DNA from: Desulfocapsa sp. | GTDB lineage: Bacteria; Desulfobacterota; Desulfobulbia; Desulfobulbales; Desulfocapsaceae | Direction: 5' to 3' | Length of the DNA: 7,747 bases | NCBI GenBank assembly: GCA_029942265.1 | Contig: JAOZTO010000104.1 | Coordinates: 1 to 7,747, forward strand | Shown: positions 1-5,629 of the stretch, piece after piece | Layout: each line of letters starts with the position of its first letter | How positions within the stretch are numbered: the first letter of the stretch is position 1 | Notes under the pieces: generated by a model | The model's input: only the letters and a program-made list of their open reading frames with translations | Databases searched by the model: none | What the model was told of the DNA's origin: nothing | Program-made: the position numbers and the translations under genes

Positions 1-360
1 AATATATCGCAGCAACTCGACAAGGTGACTATCTTCTTCAACAAGTACACTTTTGTAGCGCCCTCGAAATAATTGTCCATCGACTTTTTGGCGTCTGTTG
101 TATCGTTGAGTATATACCCCGTTGACATGCCGCATCACGCGGGAAAGATTGCCCAGCGGAGTTTGCAATAGAATGTGATAATGGTTAGTCATGAGGCAAA
201 ACGCAGCCACACGGCAACCAAACAGTTCAGAAGACTCTTGCAAAACTCCTAAAAATATCTCGAAATCTGTTTTGCCCGAAAAAACATTTTCCCCTCTCCG
301 CCCACGATTCATCACATGATACCAAGCGTTGGGATATTCTATTCTCAAAGGTCTTGTCAT
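1..360 (-). CDS. REP-associated tyrosine transposase (RAYT, IS200/IS605-like Y1 family), 5' part only
   Basis: My own reverse-strand translation from ATG 360-358 stays open for 120 codons to the left edge, so the C-terminal part lies outside the window. The protein begins MTRPLRIEYPNAWYHVMNRG, continues with RRGENVF at 21-27, and has the metal-binding HUH motif as H60-Y61-H62 in the block CLMTNHYHILLQTP. It then shows NLSRVMRHVNGVYTQRYNRR and GQLFRGRYKSVLVEED. These blocks in this order are the signature of COG1943 / TnpA_REP proteins, single-strand DNA nickases thought to spread REP palindromes. The catalytic Tyr of the family lies further downstream and cannot be checked. An AGGA (365-368) sits only 4 nt upstream of the ATG. 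The gene reads in the same direction as the tRNA-Leu operon but is separated from it by a terminator. Whether the full gene is intact is unknown. Confidence 0.9.
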   Translation of the reverse strand, partial: MTRPLRIEYPNAWYHVMNRGRRGENVFSGKTDFEIFLGVLQESSELFGCRVAAFCLMTNHYHILLQTPLGNLSRVMRHVNGVYTQRYNRRQKVDGQLFRGRYKSVLVEEDSHLVELLRYI

Positions 361-379
361 ACAATCCTACATATCATAC

Positions 380-466
380 TAACGAACATAAAACAACGAA
401 AGACTTGACCCCCATTGCGTAAAGTACACCAAAAGGTACCCTTTACGCAATGGATTTTAACGAACA
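380..466. repeat. 9-bp direct repeat TAACGAACA flanking a hairpin
   Basis: TAACGAACA occurs at 380-388 and again at 458-466, one copy on each side of the long inverted repeat at 412-453. Both copies are exact. It could mark the footprint of an inserted palindromic element, a pair of protein-binding sites upstream of the transposase, or chance in AT-rich DNA. Nothing in the window decides between these. Confidence 0.4.
412..453. repeat. Long inverted repeat / hairpin upstream of the RAYT gene
   Basis: CCATTGCGTAAAG (412-424) is matched exactly by its reverse complement CTTTACGCAATGG (441-453), a 13-bp stem around a 16-nt middle. An alternative fold adds GTAC (424-427) with GTAC (436-439), giving 12 + 4 bp, a two-base bulge and an 8-nt loop. 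On the minus strand the hairpin is followed at once by GGGGTCAAGTC and, about 50 bases later, by the transposase ATG. There is no strong U-tract on either side (ATTTTAA on the plus side), so it is not a clear terminator. Candidates are an element end or regulatory hairpin belonging to the RAYT unit. The structure is plain; the function is not known. Confidence 0.75.
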
Positions 467-497
467 CTAATGGAACAACATGGACAAAAAAGGCAAC

Positions 498-531
498 AAA
501 AAAGCCGCTAACCATTGCTGGTTGCGGCTTT
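498..531 (-). terminator. Intrinsic terminator of the gap-tRNA-Leu operon
   Basis: Read on the minus strand, AAAGCCGC (531-524) pairs with GCGGCTTT (508-501). AACC (523-520) pairs with GGTT (513-510) beyond a one-base bulge, leaving a 6-nt loop (AGCAAT). The stem runs into six U (503-498), with a second U6 run a few bases later (GCC then TTTTTT). It lies 35 nt past the CCA end of the tRNA and is the only good terminator after the gap-rimI-pgk-tpiA-secG-tRNA run. It should separate that transcript from the RAYT gene. Confidence 0.88.
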
Positions 532-537
532 AGCGTA

Positions 538-555
538 CGTCAATGGACATTGACG
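538..555. repeat. 18-bp palindrome in the tRNA-Leu 3' trailer
   Basis: CGTCAATG (538-545) and CATTGACG (548-555) are perfect inverted arms around GA, able to form a 7-bp stem with a 4-nt loop. It lies between the encoded CCA (566-568) and the terminator (498-531), so the precursor RNA would carry it in its 3' trailer. A role in 3' processing or RNA stability, or as a DNA operator, is possible. None is shown. Confidence 0.55.
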
Positions 556-565
556 GAATGTAAAA

Positions 566-651
566 TGGTGCCGAAGGCGAGAATCGAACTCGCACGACCG
601 TGGGTCACTGCCCCCTCAAGACAGCGTGTCTACCAGTTCCACCACTTCGGC
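566..651 (-). tRNA. tRNA-Leu (anticodon GAG)
   Basis: This is an 86-nt class II tRNA. The acceptor stem is GCCGAAG (from 651) with CTTCGGC, then discriminator A and a genome-encoded CCA (568-566). The anticodon stem CTGTC/GGCAG encloses the loop TTGAGGG, so the anticodon is GAG (plus-strand ctc at 615-617), which reads CUU and CUC leucine codons. The long variable arm contains GACC-CAC-GGTC, as expected for Leu. The T arm is GCGAG, loop TTCGATT, CTCGC. The gene starts 23 bp after the secG stop and probably shares its transcript. Escherichia coli has the same pairing: secG is followed by leuU, also tRNA-Leu(GAG). The trailer holds a small hairpin and then the terminator. Confidence 0.96.
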
Positions 652-674
652 ACACAATTGTATGTTCTTTTAAG

Positions 675-1055
675 CTACTCTTTGGCTTTTGGAGCCTCTG
701 GAGCAGGTGCTGCATCATCAGATGCTGCGGTTGGCATTGGAATTACTTTTTCCGCAGTAGATTTAGCTTTTTCTTCAACATTAACTGTCTGTGGCATACT
801 TGACATCACTGATCCTGTACTGGATGTTGATGAAAAATAAGCAAGGGTTACAGACGTGAGCATGAAAATTATAGCAGAAAAAGTTGTGATCTTATTCAGT
901 AATGGAACAGGGCCTTCTGATCCAAAAAGTGACTGACTTGATCCTCCGCCACCGAAGGCCGCTCCTGCATCAGCGCCTTTTCCGTGTTGGAGAAGAACGA
1001 TAATAATCAGAAAAAGGCAAACTGAGATATGACCAACTGTTAGAATGGTTGTCAT
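675..1055 (-). CDS. secG: Protein-export membrane protein SecG
   Basis: SecG is the small accessory subunit of the SecYEG translocon in the inner membrane; it assists SecA-driven protein export. The 126-residue product has a first membrane helix at about 4-22 and then the conserved cytoplasmic loop with GKGADAGAAFGGG at 25-37 and SLFGSEG at 42-48. A second helix follows at about 56-75. The tail of about 50 residues is rich in Ala, Pro, Glu and Lys and ends APEAPKAKE, longer than a minimal SecG but a common kind of extension. The ATG lies 19 bp after the tpiA stop; only a weak purine stretch (AAAGAAA) precedes it, so translation may depend partly on upstream ribosomes. The neighbours are tpiA upstream and tRNA-Leu(GAG) 23 bp downstream. 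Confidence 0.93.
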   Translation of the reverse strand: MTTILTVGHISVCLFLIIIVLLQHGKGADAGAAFGGGGSSQSLFGSEGPVPLLNKITTFSAIIFMLTSVTLAYFSSTSSTGSVMSSMPQTVNVEEKAKSTAEKVIPMPTAASDDAAPAPEAPKAKE

Positions 1056-1074
1056 TTTCTTTGTGTGTAGGGTC

Positions 1075-1830
1075 TTAAGTAAAATTTATAATTCGACAAA
1101 ATGATTCAGCATTCAATGCTGCACCGCCGACAAGCGCCCCATCAATATCAGGTTGCGCCATAAGTTCATCAACATTATCAGGCTTAACCGAGCCACCATA
1201 CAATATTCTTGTGGAATCGGCAATATCTTTTTCAAACATTTTTTCAAGTAATGCTCTAATAAAGGCGTGAACTTCTTGAGCCTGCTCTTTACTGGCCGTT
1301 TTTCCGGTTCCAATTGCCCAGACTGGTTCATAGGCCACAACCATTTTTTTCATATCATCAATGCTGACTCCGGCAAGGCCTTCCCTGATTTGTTCTTCAA
1401 TAATTTCAAAGGTTTTGTCGCTTTCGCGTTCTTCAAGTGTTTCACCGATACAGAAAATAGGAATCAAGCCAAATCGCAAAGCACCCACAACACGTTGATT
1501 GATCAGTGCATGATCTTCGTGAAAAATCTGCCTTCGTTCAGAATGGCCGATAAGAGCTGCGGTTCCCCCCGCTGATTTCAACATTGTTGGGGAAATTTCA
1601 CCAGTGAAGGCACCTTTGTCTTCCCAACATATGTTTTGAGAAGCAACTAACACATTACTCCCCTGTAGCACATGGGCAACTTCACTAAGCACTGTATAGG
1701 GTGGGGCAATGATAACATCACGATCCTCAAGTCCAGCCGAGCATTTTCCTATTTCGGCTGCCAGTTCACAGGCATCCATAACAGTCGTGTGCATTTTCCA
1801 GTTTCCTGCAAGTAATGGTCTTCGTTTCAT
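1075..1830 (-). CDS. tpiA: Triosephosphate isomerase
   Basis: TpiA interconverts dihydroxyacetone phosphate and glyceraldehyde 3-phosphate in the cytosol (glycolysis/gluconeogenesis). At 251 residues it has the normal family length. Visible active-site elements are AGNWKMH (N10, K12), the electrophile H96 in IGHSERR (94-100), the catalytic base E168 in AYEPVWAIGTGK (166-177) with the flexible phosphate loop, and the phosphate-binding YGGSVKPDN (211-219) and LVGGAAL (233-239). The start is supported by GGAG (1838-1841) 7 nt upstream. A 47-bp AT-rich gap separates it from pgk. That gap holds short TATTAT/TTATAT runs that could act as a weak internal promoter, but I see no convincing -35. All key residues are present. 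Confidence 0.98.
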   Translation of the reverse strand: MKRRPLLAGNWKMHTTVMDACELAAEIGKCSAGLEDRDVIIAPPYTVLSEVAHVLQGSNVLVASQNICWEDKGAFTGEISPTMLKSAGGTAALIGHSERRQIFHEDHALINQRVVGALRFGLIPIFCIGETLEERESDKTFEIIEEQIREGLAGVSIDDMKKMVVAYEPVWAIGTGKTASKEQAQEVHAFIRALLEKMFEKDIADSTRILYGGSVKPDNVDELMAQPDIDGALVGGAALNAESFCRIINFT

Positions 1831-1877
1831 ATTCGATCTCCATATAATAATGTAATAATTATTTGTTAGAAAGTGCC

Positions 1878-3059
1878 TTATGGCATCCTTAAAACTTCTA
1901 CCCCTGGCAAAGTCTTACCTTCCATAAGTGTTAGAAATGCACCGCCACCTGTGGACATATAAGAAATATTAGCAGACTCTCCTGATTTTTTAACTGCCGC
2001 ATTTGAATCGCCACCACCGGTTATTGACAAGGCATGTGACGAGGCAACGCTATGGCACATGGCAAAGGTTCCCCGTGAAAAAGCATCCATTTCAAAGGCT
2101 CCCATTGGGCCATTCCAAACGATGGTTCTAGCATCTGCCAAGGCTTCCTGGAAATATATTGTGCTGGCAGGGCCTATATCCAGCGCCATCCATTTATCGG
2201 GGATATCGTAACAGGTCACATTCTTTGTAACAGCATCTGCTGCAAATCTATCAGCCACAACAAAATCAACTGGAAAATAAAGCTTTACACCTTTTCCCTT
2301 GGCCTTTTTAACAAATTCACGTGCAGTATCAAGAAGATCATCTTCTACTTTTGATACTCCAACATCGATTCCCTGGCTCATTAAAAAAGTATTGGCCATT
2401 GCACCACCAATTATCATGCTATCCACTTTATCGAGCATATTTTCAAGTGCGCCAAGTTTCGATGAAACTTTTGCTCCCCCGACAAGTGCAACAAGAGGAC
2501 GTACAGGATTGTCCATGGCTTTATGGAAGAAATCCATTTCAGTTTGCAATAAAAAACCAGCCGCTTTTTCAGCAACATTAACAGGTACTCCAACAACAGA
2601 AGCATGTGCTCGATGAGAAACTGCAAAGGCATCATTAACATACACATCTGCCATGCGTGCAATCTGCTTGGCAAAATCTGCACCATTTTCTGTTTCTTCT
2701 TTGTGGAAGCGAAGATTTTCAAGCATGAGAATATCACCTGGCTGCATTGCCGCAACGAGTGCCTCGCTCTCTTTTCCTATACAATCAGGAGCAACACTGA
2801 CTTCGCGCCCGAGAAGGTCGGCAAGATGAGCCGCCACAGGGGCAAGACTATAATCCATTACTCGCTGCCCTTTAGGGCGTCCCATGTGGGAACAAAGGAT
2901 CAGTTTGGCATTCTGGTCTAATATATATTGAAGGGTAGGAAGAGCCATACGGATGCGAATATCATCTGTGATATTCTTGTCTCCATCCATGGGCACATTA
3001 AAATCGACCCTTACCAGTACACGTTTCCCACTAAGATCAAGATCACGAATCGTATTCAT
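1878..3059 (-). CDS. pgk: Phosphoglycerate kinase
   Basis: Pgk transfers phosphate between 1,3-bisphosphoglycerate and ADP in the cytosol, the step after GAPDH. The 393 residues match the usual bacterial length. The N-domain carries DFNVP (19-23), R35, HMGRPKG (58-64) and R150 in SHRAHASVVGVP for the substrate. The C-domain carries GGAKVSSKLG (194-203), NGPMGAFE (316-323), the glycine-rich TGGGDS (347-352) and STGGGAFL (369-376) for nucleotide binding. The gene begins 8 bp after the rimI stop, and its ribosome-binding site overlaps that stop codon, so the two are probably translationally coupled. Nothing is missing or unusual in the protein. Confidence 0.98.
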   Translation of the reverse strand: MNTIRDLDLSGKRVLVRVDFNVPMDGDKNITDDIRIRMALPTLQYILDQNAKLILCSHMGRPKGQRVMDYSLAPVAAHLADLLGREVSVAPDCIGKESEALVAAMQPGDILMLENLRFHKEETENGADFAKQIARMADVYVNDAFAVSHRAHASVVGVPVNVAEKAAGFLLQTEMDFFHKAMDNPVRPLVALVGGAKVSSKLGALENMLDKVDSMIIGGAMANTFLMSQGIDVGVSKVEDDLLDTAREFVKKAKGKGVKLYFPVDFVVADRFAADAVTKNVTCYDIPDKWMALDIGPASTIYFQEALADARTIVWNGPMGAFEMDAFSRGTFAMCHSVASSHALSITGGGDSNAAVKKSGESANISYMSTGGGAFLTLMEGKTLPGVEVLRMP

Positions 3060-3063
3060 GTAA

Positions 3064-3069
3064 CTTCCT
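3064..3069 (-). promoter_or_regulatory. Ribosome-binding site of pgk overlapping the rimI stop codon
   Basis: On the minus strand TAGGAAGTTACATG contains the rimI stop TAG (3070-3068), an AGGAAG Shine-Dalgarno sequence and the pgk ATG (3059-3057). AGGA ends 6 nt before the ATG, a normal spacing. Ribosomes finishing rimI would sit on this site, which suggests coupled translation. Confidence 0.7.
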
Positions 3070-3514
3070 ATATTATTTTATTCAACCTGCGGACAAATAA
3101 AAGTGCGTCATCTGCTGGTTCTTTATAGTAATTCTTTCGTCTTCCAGTTTTATACCAATCAAGTTTATCGTACAGTTGCAACGCTGGATAATTCTGCGAA
3201 CGAACTTCAAGAAATATTTGCTCTACCTGCTGTTTAGAAAAAAAAGTACACAGATCTTCAAGTAACATTTCAGCAATACCACATCTCTGCATCGATGAAT
3301 GTACTGTAATCTTTAAAAGCTCAGCGTCAACCCCTGTTTGCACACCGCAACACCATGCCACGACAACTTTATCAGATGCGACGGCCACAAGGGAAACGCC
3401 ATTTTTTCGTGTAAGCTCAGAATGTATCTGATTGCTGTTCCATGACGAAAACGTACTCGCTTCTATGTCAGTTACAGTCGCAACATCCCCGACATTTATT
3501 CGTCGGACATGCAT
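3068..3514 (-). CDS. rimI: Ribosomal protein S18 alanine N-acetyltransferase RimI (GNAT family)
   Basis: RimI transfers acetyl from acetyl-CoA to the N-terminal Ala of ribosomal protein S18. The 148-residue product is a single GNAT domain of the right length. It has the hydrophobic strand ELLKITVHSSM, the acetyl-CoA pyrophosphate loop QRCGIA (76-81; more often QRxGxG/A), the expected catalytic base E103 in LEVRSQN, Y115 in LQLYDKLDW, and the C-terminal RRKNYY (125-130) typical of RimI. E103 and Y115 fall at the same numbers as the catalytic pair described for Salmonella RimI. It starts 2 nt after the gap stop with no clear Shine-Dalgarno sequence and ends 8 nt before pgk, so it is embedded in the glycolytic operon. 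Another N-acetyltransferase specificity cannot be excluded from sequence alone. Confidence 0.88.
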   Translation of the reverse strand: MHVRRINVGDVATVTDIEASTFSSWNSNQIHSELTRKNGVSLVAVASDKVVVAWCCGVQTGVDAELLKITVHSSMQRCGIAEMLLEDLCTFFSKQQVEQIFLEVRSQNYPALQLYDKLDWYKTGRRKNYYKEPADDALLFVRRLNKII

Positions 3515-3516
3515 CT

Positions 3517-4734
3517 TTAAAGCATTGTATCAGCAACAGAAACTGTTAAATCACCCAATGTATTTGTGTAACTTCCAAGCTCATTGTCGTACCAGGCATA
3601 CACAACAGCCTGGGTTATCGGAACATGAAGAATATGGTCAGCTCCAGCATCAACAGAACAGCTTTTCAATTTATCTAAATTGACCGGAATAGTCGCTGTA
3701 CGGGTATGAGTTTCTGTAGATTCAATGACAGCAGCAGCCTCAGGGACACCTACAATGTCAGAAGAAACATTCTGCGCTTCAGAACATTCAAGATATTTGC
3801 TGTTTTCTGCATATTCACGATAAATCGAATTAATTTTATCTCTCTTTAACGGATTACCAAGATCATCCTGAACGTTTAACACCAGAACAATTAAAGATCC
3901 GGTGGAAGTAGGAACTCGTACAGATTCAGCAATAAAGCCAATGGATTTCATTTCAGGAATAACAAGAGCCAGTGCTTTAGCCGCTCCTGTGGTGGTGAGA
4001 ATAATGTTATTGAGGATGGATCTGTTTTTCCGCAGATCCACAGCACCAGTTTTTGGTAAGCTATCCAAAACCTTTTGACTACCGGTTGCCGCATGTATCG
4101 TTACCATGGATGCGCTTAAGAAATTTTCGGCACCAATGGACTCCATTAACGGTTTTATCATATAAGAAAGACAGGTGGTGGTGCAGGATGCCGCTGAAAT
4201 AAGTGCATGTCTGGATGAATCGTAATCTTCATCATTAATCCCCATAACTGCAGTTACCGCATCCTCAGGCATATCAAGACCTTTTGCTTTGATCTTGAAA
4301 GGAGCTGACAACATTACTTTTTCGGCACCTGCCTGCAAATGACCTCGTAACGCCCCTCTACTGCCATCAGCATCTGCGGTGGGATCAGTGAAAGCACCGG
4401 TGGTATCTATTACAAGTTTAACATTGTTTTCCTGCCAGGCAATGTCTTTTGGATTCCTAGCGGTGCGGAGAAATTTCACAGGAACTCCGTTGATTACCAT
4501 GGTTCCGGCTTCTTCGTTTAACTCTTCAATCACTCTGCCGCCTTTATGTCCGTAAAGATAAGATCCAAGACGTCCATAAGAAGAATCCCGCTCGATGGAT
4601 GCTGCGAGATCATCGAGCCCCTGACCAATTTCACGGCCAACGTTAATCACAAGTTCTGAAAAATGTTTTCTTGAGACGTGGTGCCAGAGGGAGAGTTTAC
4701 CTATCCGTCCCATGCCGTTTAAACCTAATTTCAT
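3517..4734 (-). CDS. gap: Divergent glyceraldehyde-3-phosphate dehydrogenase (long form, about 405 aa)
   Basis: GAPDH oxidises glyceraldehyde 3-phosphate to 1,3-bisphosphoglycerate with NAD(P)+ and phosphate. Supporting motifs are the Rossmann loop LNGMGRIGK (5-13), TTGAFTD (111-117), catalytic C184 in SAASCTTTC (180-188), catalytic H214 in TIHAATGSQ (212-220), STGAAKA-like TTGAAKA (248-254), R273 in SVRVPTSTGS, and WYDNE (381-385). It differs from the usual 330-340 residue enzyme. N31 is followed by V32 where NAD-specific enzymes have Asp. SCTTNC has become SCTTTC. WYDNEWGYS has become WYDNELGSY. Extra residues occur near 33-50, 118-130, 146-160 and in a segment at about 345-378. I start at ATG 4734 because the Rossmann strand begins there and AGGAG lies 10 nt upstream; a TTG at 4800 would add 22 unrelated residues. 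It is the first gene of the operon, 2 nt before rimI. Confidence 0.9.
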   Translation of the reverse strand: MKLGLNGMGRIGKLSLWHHVSRKHFSELVINVGREIGQGLDDLAASIERDSSYGRLGSYLYGHKGGRVIEELNEEAGTMVINGVPVKFLRTARNPKDIAWQENNVKLVIDTTGAFTDPTADADGSRGALRGHLQAGAEKVMLSAPFKIKAKGLDMPEDAVTAVMGINDEDYDSSRHALISAASCTTTCLSYMIKPLMESIGAENFLSASMVTIHAATGSQKVLDSLPKTGAVDLRKNRSILNNIILTTTGAAKALALVIPEMKSIGFIAESVRVPTSTGSLIVLVLNVQDDLGNPLKRDKINSIYREYAENSKYLECSEAQNVSSDIVGVPEAAAVIESTETHTRTATIPVNLDKLKSCSVDAGADHILHVPITQAVVYAWYDNELGSYTNTLGDLTVSVADTML

Positions 4735-4834
4735 AACAATGCTTCTCCTGTAGAGGTATTGTATTTTCCGTCCGATTGTATCGGTTGGAATCCTATGCAA
4801 CAGTGCTTTCTTCTTTTCATTTTTCCATCAATTC
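4735..4834 (-). promoter_or_regulatory. Likely 5' leader of the gap operon
   Basis: If the promoter at 4835-4863 is used, about 94 nt of leader precede the gap ATG. Apart from the ribosome-binding site it contains a short inverted repeat, CCGAT-TGT-ATCGG on the plus strand (4772-4784), possibly an operator half or a weak hairpin. I see no recognisable riboswitch or attenuator. Confidence 0.3.
4745..4749 (-). promoter_or_regulatory. Ribosome-binding site deciding the gap start
   Basis: AGGAG on the minus strand, 10 nt before ATG 4734-4732. It supports the start at MKLGLNG rather than the upstream in-frame TTG at 4800, which has no comparable site. Confidence 0.75.
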
Positions 4835-4842
4835 TTTATACT
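4814..4842 (+). promoter_or_regulatory. Candidate sigma-70 promoter for sfsA-queC
   Basis: TTTTCA (4814-4819) and TATACT (4837-4842) are 17 bp apart, 4/6 and 5/6 matches to consensus. The start would be near 4849, giving a leader of about 55 nt before the sfsA ATG. The -10 overlaps the -10 of the opposing gap promoter (4835-4840). The -35 is weak, so this is tentative. Confidence 0.35.
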
Positions 4843-4863
4843 GTACTTCAACCGTTTCTTCAA
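4835..4863 (-). promoter_or_regulatory. Candidate sigma-70 promoter for the gap operon
   Basis: On the minus strand TTGAAG (4863-4858) and TATAAA (4840-4835) are separated by exactly 17 bp: 4/6 and 5/6 matches to TTGACA/TATAAT. Transcription would start near 4828. It is the best-spaced pair in the 169-bp divergent region. Confidence 0.5.
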
Positions 4864-4903
4864 AGATTAAACGAAATTTTTCAGTAGCACCCATTTATGA
4901 TCC

Positions 4904-5629
4904 ATGCAATTTGAAACCAAACTCCAGCCAGCAACATTAATCAAACGATACAAACGCTTCCTGGCTGATGTCAGAACGGAAGACGGGAAAGAATTTACAG
5001 TACATTGCCCTAATTCCGGATCCATGCGCGGCTGTTCAACGCCTGGAAGCAAAGTGATGCTCTCCACATCTCCTAACCTAAAACGAAAGTATCCTCAAAC
5101 ATTGGAAATGATAGCAGAAGGAGACACATGGATTGGTGTAAACACCATGCTAACCAATGGGATTGTAGCCGAAGCGATTATGGCAGGACAGATCGAAGAA
5201 TTACAAAAAATCGACACTCTCACACGAGAAGTGTGCACCTCCAAGTCAAGTCGTCTTGATCTACTCCTTGAGCGTGGGGCGGAAAAAATATATGTAGAAA
5301 TTAAAAACTGTTCGCTTGTAGAAGATGATTGGGCCACGTTTCCTGATGCTGTAACCGTAAGAGGTACAAAGCATTTAAATGAACTTGCACGACTTGTAGC
5401 GGAAGGACACAAGGGAATCATCTTTTTTTGTGTACAACGCAAGGATGCTTCCCGTTTCAGACCTGCTGCCCATATCGATCCAGTATATGCAAAAACCCTT
5501 CTTGATGTTAGCAAAAAAGGTGTACAGATTCTTGTCTACCAGGCAGAAGTACACCCTGAATTTATACGTATCCAAAAATCAATCCCTTGCCTTTTGGATA
5601 CTCCAACAGAACATAACGAATCATCATGA
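4904..5629 (+). CDS. sfsA: SfsA (sugar fermentation stimulation protein; DNA-binding, nuclease-like fold)
   Basis: The 241-residue product matches SfsA along its whole length. It begins [20 protein letters not shown], very close to the E. coli start, then shows [12 protein letters not shown] (33-44), the TS-N-KRKYP block (55-64) and GVNT (78-81). A nuclease-like core follows: D119 in SSRLDLL, then E132 and K134 in YVEIKNCSL (a PD-(D/E)xK-type arrangement), [13 protein letters not shown] (146-158) and FFCVQR. SfsA was named for stimulating maltose gene expression in E. coli and binds DNA; its real biochemical role is poorly settled. An in-frame TGA lies two codons upstream (4898-4900), so ATG 4904 is the first possible start, although no good Shine-Dalgarno sequence precedes it. 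The C-terminus is a few residues longer than in E. coli. Its last bases overlap queC (ATGA). Confidence 0.93.
   Translation: MQFETKLQPATLIKRYKRFLADVRTEDGKEFTVHCPNSGSMRGCSTPGSKVMLSTSPNLKRKYPQTLEMIAEGDTWIGVNTMLTNGIVAEAIMAGQIEELQKIDTLTREVCTSKSSRLDLLLERGAEKIYVEIKNCSLVEDDWATFPDAVTVRGTKHLNELARLVAEGHKGIIFFCVQRKDASRFRPAAHIDPVYAKTLLDVSKKGVQILVYQAEVHPEFIRIQKSIPCLLDTPTEHNESS

Noticed and set aside
415..840. 141-codon open frame on the plus strand
   Set aside because: It crosses the hairpin, the terminator, the whole tRNA-Leu gene and the antisense of secG; its sequence resembles no protein and it has no ribosome-binding site.
1831..1877. Internal promoter for tpiA in the AT-rich pgk-tpiA gap
   Set aside because: TATTAT/TTATAT-like -10 strings occur by composition alone and no acceptable -35 stands at the right distance.
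2299..2921. Several plus-strand open frames opposite pgk
   Set aside because: All mirror the pgk reading frame, overlap each other in different frames and show no recognisable domain.
4735..4800. N-terminal extension of gap from TTG 4800
   Set aside because: The extra 22 residues precede the Rossmann strand that normally opens GAPDH, and the good AGGAG site supports ATG 4734.
4867..5067. Minus-strand 66-codon frame overlapping the sfsA start
   Set aside because: It lies antisense to well-conserved SfsA sequence and inside the divergent promoter region; no homology is recognisable.
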